From the NCBI GenBank assembly GCA_002491195.1, contig DKVL01000064.1, positions 1 through 15,144 of the forward strand: a DNA stretch of 15,144 nt. The letters are read 5' to 3'. Within the stretch, counting starts at the first letter, position 1; each line of letters starts with the position of its first letter. The stretch comes from Lachnospiraceae bacterium UBA7179. GTDB taxonomy: Bacteria; Bacillota; Clostridia; Lachnospirales; Lachnospiraceae. A program made the position numbers and the translations under genes. The notes below the pieces were generated by a model. It saw only the letters and a program-made list of their open reading frames with translations, was not told where the DNA came from and did no database searches. Below, piece by piece: positions 13,135 to 15,144 of this stretch.

Positions 13135-13162
13135 TTGAAATTAACTGAAAATATAGTAAAAT
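13135..13162 (+). promoter_or_regulatory. SigmaA promoter of the sortase gene
   Basis: TTGAAA (13135-13140), a 16-bp spacer and TAAAAT (13157-13162), with an AT-rich, UP-element-like stretch upstream (13085-13130). It leaves a leader of about 95 nt. The 13001-13263 interval otherwise holds only this promoter and the divergent minus-strand one. Confidence 0.55.
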
Positions 13163-13263
13163 GGCAGTATATATGTCAACTATTTTAGTGAAATGCTTAT
13201 GTCAATAACAGGGCAGACAAAACGATCAGGGAAGAAGCAGGGAATGATAGAAGGGGCGATAGA

Positions 13264-14469
13264 ATGGCAGAAGTAAAATGGATCGTGGAGGGCAGGCGCT
13301 TTCGGGATGAGGAGGAATACCAGGCAGCGTTGAGGGACAAAACGCTGATCGATTCCATTATGGGCAGTATGAAATTAGACAATCCAAAAGATATTGAAAC
13401 ACTGTATTTGGAGTTGAGAAAAGGAAAATACACGTTTGAATCCGTTGTAGGCAGACAGTTTGATGATAATATCTATGAATTGTATCATAAGTTGAAGAGA
13501 GAAGAGGAGGAAAAACAGCAGGAAAAAACAGCCCGCAAGGAAAAAAGAAAACAGCAGGTAGAAAAGATTAAAAATATAAAAAGTATATCCAAAACGTCCA
13601 GGAAACAGGAAAAACCGGAAAACAGGGCAAAGCTGGAAGATTTTGACAAGGATATGCAGAAACAGATTGTGGCAGTCCTGAAGAAAAAGGAACAAAAACG
13701 GAAAATGCTCATAGCTGCGTGTCTGTTTATGTGCATTATAAGTTTTGGATACCTGGGGGCGTACTATCAGGTGTCTGCCAAGAGTGCAAGGGAGTTTGAG
13801 GAGTTGTCCGCGCTGCGGGAGGCCGGCGCCCAGTCTTCCAATACGAAGGAGGTTAAGATACACTACACGGATGATACCGTTGATATACCAGATATTCTTC
13901 CAGAATACTCGTTGATCCATCAGAAGAACCAAAGACTGATCGGATGGGTAAAAATTGATGACACAATCATTGATTATCCTGTGATGCAGACGGTAAACAA
14001 TGAGTATTATCTGGACCACAACTTTAACCAGGAAGAAGACAGAAACGGGTGCATCTTCATGGATTATCAGTGTGATGTGATCAAGGGTTGCGATAACATC
14101 ATATTATATGGGCATCATATGAAGTCTGGCAAGATGTTTGGAACCTTAAATAAATACAGCAAGGAATCCTACTATGAAGAACATCCGACGATACAGTTTG
14201 ATACGATTTATGAAAAAGGTACTTATCAGGTAATGTATGTGTTCCGCTCCAAGGTATATTCGGAGGAGGATGTTACTTTTAAATATTATCAATTTATCAA
14301 TGCTGCCTCGGAAAAAGAATTTCATTCTGCGATGAACGAGATGGCGGCATTGTCACTCTACGACACCGGAGTGACTGCAAGTTATGGCGACAAGCTCCTG
14401 ACGCTCTCGACCTGTGACTATCAGGAGAAAGCGGGGAGATTCGTCGTGGTGGCGAAGAAAATCAGCTGA
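13264..14469 (+). CDS. srtB: Class B sortase with long cytoplasmic N-terminal extension
   Basis: A 401-residue membrane protein starting at ATG 13264 (AAGGGG 13251-13256). Residues 1-147 are cytoplasmic: a domain-like part (WIVEGRRFRDEEEYQAA..., 1-78), then a very Lys/Glu/Gln-rich helical region. One membrane segment spans about 148-168. The sortase domain occupies about 215-401, with catalytic His284 (YGHHM), Cys384 (LSTC) and Arg392 (GRFVVVAKK), plus the class B marks DYPVMQT and FMDYQ. Sortases cleave LPxTG/NPxTN-type signals and join proteins to the cell wall or to pilins. Typical class B enzymes are about 240 residues, so the extension is notable. No sortase substrate, pilin or haem-uptake gene is next to it. 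The gene has its own promoter and terminator, so it is monocistronic. Confidence 0.92.
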   Translation: MAEVKWIVEGRRFRDEEEYQAALRDKTLIDSIMGSMKLDNPKDIETLYLELRKGKYTFESVVGRQFDDNIYELYHKLKREEEEKQQEKTARKEKRKQQVEKIKNIKSISKTSRKQEKPENRAKLEDFDKDMQKQIVAVLKKKEQKRKMLIAACLFMCIISFGYLGAYYQVSAKSAREFEELSALREAGAQSSNTKEVKIHYTDDTVDIPDILPEYSLIHQKNQRLIGWVKIDDTIIDYPVMQTVNNEYYLDHNFNQEEDRNGCIFMDYQCDVIKGCDNIILYGHHMKSGKMFGTLNKYSKESYYEEHPTIQFDTIYEKGTYQVMYVFRSKVYSEEDVTFKYYQFINAASEKEFHSAMNEMAALSLYDTGVTASYGDKLLTLSTCDYQEKAGRFVVVAKKIS

Positions 14470-14479
14470 TTGAAATGGC

Positions 14480-14518
14480 AAAAGAATCACTGGGAAAATG
14501 TGCAGTGGTTCTTTTTTT
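14480..14518 (+). terminator. Terminator of the sortase gene
   Basis: A 13-bp stem with one G-U pair (14480-14492 with 14503-14515), a 10-nt loop and a T run to 14518, located 10 nt after the stop codon. Confidence 0.85.
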
Positions 14519-14561
14519 ATGCAGAAATAGTTGTATCGTTCCATATTCAACTATGCCGTCA

Positions 14562-14590
14562 ATGACAAATCGGAGGGGAGGGATTATAAT
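14562..14590 (+). promoter_or_regulatory. SigmaA promoter of the right-end genes
   Basis: ATGACA (14562-14567), a 17-bp spacer and a perfect TATAAT (14585-14590). It would drive the small ORFs at 14643 and 14783 and the coiled-coil gene at 14878. Confidence 0.65.
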
Positions 14591-14642
14591 ATTGTTATAG
14601 CAAATTGGATCAAAATGACAACAGGGAGGAGGGCGTTCTTTT

Positions 14643-14780
14643 GTGTCTGGTCAGATTGGGCACGACAGCGGTGATGCGAGCATGCAATTTCGCATAGCAG
14701 TCCTCGTCATGGATCGCAGAATGATTGAAAAAGCAAAAGAATTGGAAGAATATCATGTGAAATGGATGCAGCTGGATTGA
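14643..14780 (+). CDS. Possible 45-aa GTG-started ORF
   Basis: GTG 14643 follows GGAGGAGGG (14625-14633) at 9 nt and lies about 45 nt downstream of a strong promoter, so translation is plausible. The product starts VSGQIGHDSGDASMQFRI and ends in a helical, charged stretch (MIEKAKELEEYHVKWMQLD). I recognise no family. It may be a small protein or the degraded end of a longer gene. Confidence 0.35.
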   Translation: MSGQIGHDSGDASMQFRIAVLVMDRRMIEKAKELEEYHVKWMQLD

Positions 14781-14782
14781 CG

Positions 14783-14875
14783 ATGCAGGGAACTAAAATA
14801 AAGAGATGGAACCCCGATTACTGGGCGCATGTTCAAGGCAGAGACACAGAAAGTTTAATTACAGGAGGTGATTAA
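14783..14875 (+). CDS. Possible 30-aa ORF just before the coiled-coil gene
   Basis: ATG 14783 lies 2 nt after the preceding stop and the stop is 2 nt before ATG 14878. The peptide (MQGTKIKRWNPDYWAHVQGR...) is Trp/Tyr-containing. No convincing ribosome site is seen, only end-to-end packing, so it could depend on reinitiation or be chance. Confidence 0.25.
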   Translation: MQGTKIKRWNPDYWAHVQGRDTESLITGGD

Positions 14876-14877
14876 AA

Positions 14878-15144
14878 ATGTTAGAACAACAAGACAATGT
14901 TTTTATGGAAGCCTGTGAAACGCTATATCGGCAGAACCAGGACGACAAAGTCCGGATGTGGTGCGAGGCATATGAGGAAGCGGAACGCGTTGCCCGCACG
15001 ATTGAGCGGGAGCATGAGCGCGAAATCGCGCAGAGGGAAGCGAAGATAGCAAACAAGGATGCCATTATTGCAAAGCAGAACAGTGCCCTCGCGGAGAAAG
15101 ACAGTGCCCTTGCGGAAAAGGACAGTGCCCTTGCGGAAAAAGAA
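14878..15144 (+). CDS. Heptad-repeat coiled-coil protein, 3'-truncated by window edge; resembles an Rpn/PD-(D/E)XK transposase tail
   Basis: ATG 14878 is preceded at 5 nt by AGGAGGTGAT, a full anti-Shine-Dalgarno match, so this is a real start. The visible 89 residues are MLEQQDNVFMEACETLYRQN..., then WCEAYEEAERVARTIEREHE, then heptads (KDAIIAK, NSALAEK, DSALAEK twice), running off the edge. The N-terminal block recalls the region that follows the nuclease domain in Rpn-family recombination-promoting nucleases of Lachnospiraceae (ETLY..NQDDK), which also end in repeat coiled coils; no catalytic domain precedes it here. It may be a domain-loss derivative or a separate coiled-coil protein. The similarity is from memory and moderate. 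Confidence 0.5.
   Translation, partial: MLEQQDNVFMEACETLYRQNQDDKVRMWCEAYEEAERVARTIEREHEREIAQREAKIANKDAIIAKQNSALAEKDSALAEKDSALAEKE
15079..15141 (+). repeat. Tandem 21-bp repeats encoding SALAEK heptads
   Basis: Three units (15079-15099, 15100-15120, 15121-15141). The last two are identical except for the final base and the first differs at four positions. Each encodes one heptad (N/D-SALAEK). The array probably continues beyond the window and is prone to copy-number change. Confidence 0.85.

Noticed and set aside
13375..14019. Antisense ORF of 214 codons opposite the sortase
   Set aside because: It is fully covered by the sortase frame, which has catalytic motifs; the antisense translation has no recognisable features or start signals.
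14528..14553. Inverted repeat TAGTTG/CAACTA after the sortase terminator
   Set aside because: The arms are 6 bp with a long spacer and no associated signal; compatible with chance.

Overview
The window looks like chromosomal DNA of a low- to mid-GC anaerobic Firmicute, most likely a Lachnospiraceae-type clostridium. The grounds are near-perfect AGGAGG ribosome binding sites, sigmaA-type promoters, U-tailed intrinsic terminators, and the gene set (HicB antitoxin, DUF3737, class B sortase, a cytidylate kinase-like protein, a short RtcB). These are family-level recognitions made by eye; no database search was possible.

Layout. 1-600: the 3' part of a HicB-type antitoxin gene, a decayed Uma2-like nuclease remnant and a strong terminator. 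638-4672: an apparent operon with an extended -10 promoter, two carbohydrate-type ABC permeases (MalF-like, MalG-like) and a HlyD/MacA-type membrane-fusion adaptor whose coiled coil is interrupted by about 200 residues of Asp/Asn/Gly-rich sequence. No solute-binding protein or ATPase is present here. 4684-6085: a DUF3737 beta-helix protein, then a small secreted protein with DxNxDGxCD repeats and a His/Gly/Cys-rich tail, each with its own promoter. 6114-8135: a leader with a hairpin, a 24-codon ORF and a terminator just in front of rtcB, followed by a cytidylate kinase-like gene. 8139-8447: a self-contained small gene with promoter and terminator. 8475-11745: leuS, with a 1-nt overlap onto a second ORF that resembles only the helical anticodon-binding part of LeuRS.

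11770-13059 (minus strand): two overlapping genes for small helical proteins of unknown function, then a Cys/Gly-rich membrane-segment protein with an internal duplication. Both units are preceded by sequences resembling mother-cell sporulation promoters (sigmaE-like and sigmaK-like). 13135-14518: a class B sortase with a long charged cytoplasmic extension, with promoter and terminator. 14562-15144: a promoter, two possible small ORFs and the start of a heptad-repeat coiled-coil protein that runs off the window.

The best candidates for something undescribed are the LeuRS-tail paralogue coupled to leuS, the attenuator-like rtcB leader, the ABC-permease/HlyD cassette, and the putative sporulation-controlled minus-strand genes. 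There are no rRNA or tRNA genes, CRISPR arrays or intact insertion sequences.
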